Below, one piece after another: positions 14,270-14,983 of a stretch of 14,983 nucleotides of DNA. The position numbers and the translations under genes are program-made. The notes below the pieces were generated by a model. It was not told the DNA's origin and made no database searches. It saw only the letters and a program-made list of their open reading frames with translations. Origin of the DNA: Acanthaster planci (Eukaryota; Echinodermata; Asteroidea; Valvatida; Acanthasteridae); assembly GCF_001949145.1 (NCBI RefSeq), contig NW_019091620.1:735735-750717 (forward strand). Reading direction: 5' to 3'. Position 1 is the stretch's first letter, and each line of letters opens with the position of its first letter.

Positions 14270-14346
14270 GTTTTACAAAGTCGGTTACATACGAAGATCA
14301 ACCACCAACTTACCAAGAAGTAAAACCAACGGCACCTCCTTTTTAA
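14239..14346 (+). pseudogene. PPTY and PTAP late-domain tail, copy 2
   Basis: In the same frame as the ISQEEF segment, directly after its stop at 14236-14238, lies KRPYEKTWRVSFTKSVTYED followed by QPPTYQEVKPTAPPF and TAA (14344-14346). PPTY is at 14302-14313 and PTAP at 14326-14337. These are the two classic late-domain motifs, for Nedd4-type ligases and Tsg101. Copy 1 keeps PPAY. The arrangement suggests that these residues were the C-terminus of the preceding membrane protein, or a short overlapping gene. Confidence 0.5.
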
Positions 14347-14398
14347 ACGCGTACCGCAGTAAATAAACGCGTAGTAAATAAACCCCTTTATTTTAAAC
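14347..14398 (+). promoter_or_regulatory. promoter region of the MGxxxS gene, copy 2
   Basis: It holds a duplicated AGTAAATAAACGCGTAGTAAA-like repeat (CAGTAAATAAACGCG, TAGTAAATAAACCCC) and CTTTATTTTAAAC immediately before the ATG at 14399. The A/T box is looser than in copy 1, and the duplication is specific to this copy. Confidence 0.45.
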
Positions 14399-14983
14399 AT
14401 GGGAATCAATTTTAGTAACCTGTTCATATTAGTCAACAAAGATAATTCATTTTGGGCTAAATTTGCTGACATTACAACGGATTGTCGACCCCAGTCAATA
14501 CGTGACTGCTTTAATGAATTTCCACGTGTATTATACGGTAAGAAAGATCTTTGCCAAGTGTAAGTTTCCATTACCTACCGACAATATATTCGATCCCTGT
14601 AATAATTATTACGATAACAATGCGTTTCATGCCACTTGCGTCGACTTTAAAGTGGACCCAAACAAGTCGTTTAGACGAACTCGCAATCCTTATACAAACG
14701 GCCTCGAGACACCTCTTTATTATTACGACATTGCAAGTTTTGCTGATACCGGTGTAAAAAAATTGGTTGCCCGTTCCGGGGAGAAACTACGACCCAAAAA
14801 AGACTTAAAAGGAATATGGTAGCAAAGGCAAGGAAAAGGGCAACCCGTCGGTTCGGGTCTAACGATTAAATATAAAATTGACTGGATTTTACAGGACAGC
14901 AAAGTAAAATCAGCATGGCAAGACGTTATTCCACACAAAAGGACAAAGATTACAGACAAGGGGTTCTCAAGAGTAAACGAGTC
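14399..14983 (+). pseudogene. MGxxxS myristoylation-type protein, copy 2, runs off the window
   Basis: ATG 14399 gives MGINFSNLFILVNKDNSFWA, again with the MGxxxS signal, to TAA at 14561-14563. A shifted frame, clearly homologous from about 14535, carries VRKIFAKCKFPLPTDNIFD, TCVDFKVDPNKSFRRTRNP and LYYYDIASFAD to TAG at 14820-14822. After that single stop the same frame stays open to the window end, with AWQDVIPHKRTKITD and RVNES matching copy 1 (about 5925-5990). The gene is thus broken by one shift and one stop in the part seen, and is shorter between YYYD and AWQD than copy 1. No membrane helix is obvious. Confidence 0.55.

Overview
The window reads as eukaryotic, most likely invertebrate, nuclear DNA that carries two degraded, head-to-tail copies of a gene block from a double-stranded DNA virus or Polinton-like virus-derived element. 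The virus-like reading rests on: many short, tightly spaced genes, each with its own A/T-rich promoter box directly before the ATG; two convergent transcription blocks meeting at a perfect hairpin; a TFIIB-like factor and a small RPB6-like polymerase subunit; several small membrane proteins; and a myristoylation-type protein. Almost every gene is broken by stops or frame changes, so this looks like a fossil (or partly a poor-quality assembly). From memory, unverified here, several proteins resemble uncharacterised families repeated through cnidarian and other invertebrate genomes. No polymerase, integrase, packaging ATPase, protease or double-jelly-roll capsid gene was recognised.

Layout. 1-1340: flanking DNA without a convincing gene, holding a tRNA-like SINE head and a TATA box. 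1323-1689: a regulatory stretch with a DR1-type half-site pair, four NF-kB-type sites and a TATA box, directly before the first gene. Copy 1 plus strand (1689-6540): RPB6-like, Cys-rich, DDHERLN-family, TFIIB-like, an internally deleted penton-like capsid candidate, a hydrophobic/ISQEEF-family protein with a PPxY tail, an MGxxxS protein, and a Pro/Asn-rich tail-anchored protein. A 12-bp-stem hairpin at 6574-6603 separates these from the minus-strand block (8981 to 6631): MDDIK-family protein, two small membrane proteins, and a coiled-coil membrane protein. 8982-9854 has no gene but much secondary-structure potential. Copy 2 (9855 to the window end) repeats the plus-strand block: DDHERLN, Cys-rich (the only clearly intact gene), TFIIB-like, penton-like candidate split by a GATC-rich array, hydrophobic/ISQEEF with a PPTY and PTAP tail, and the MGxxxS protein running off the end.

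How the genes may fit together (inference). The RPB6-like and TFIIB-like genes suggest that the parent virus ran its own transcription from the repeated promoter box. The membrane proteins, the myristoylation signal and the late-domain tail suggest a virion with a membrane or a membrane-penetration and ESCRT-dependent step. The two copies differ in gene order, insertions and deletions, so they are either an old duplication or two related insertions side by side.
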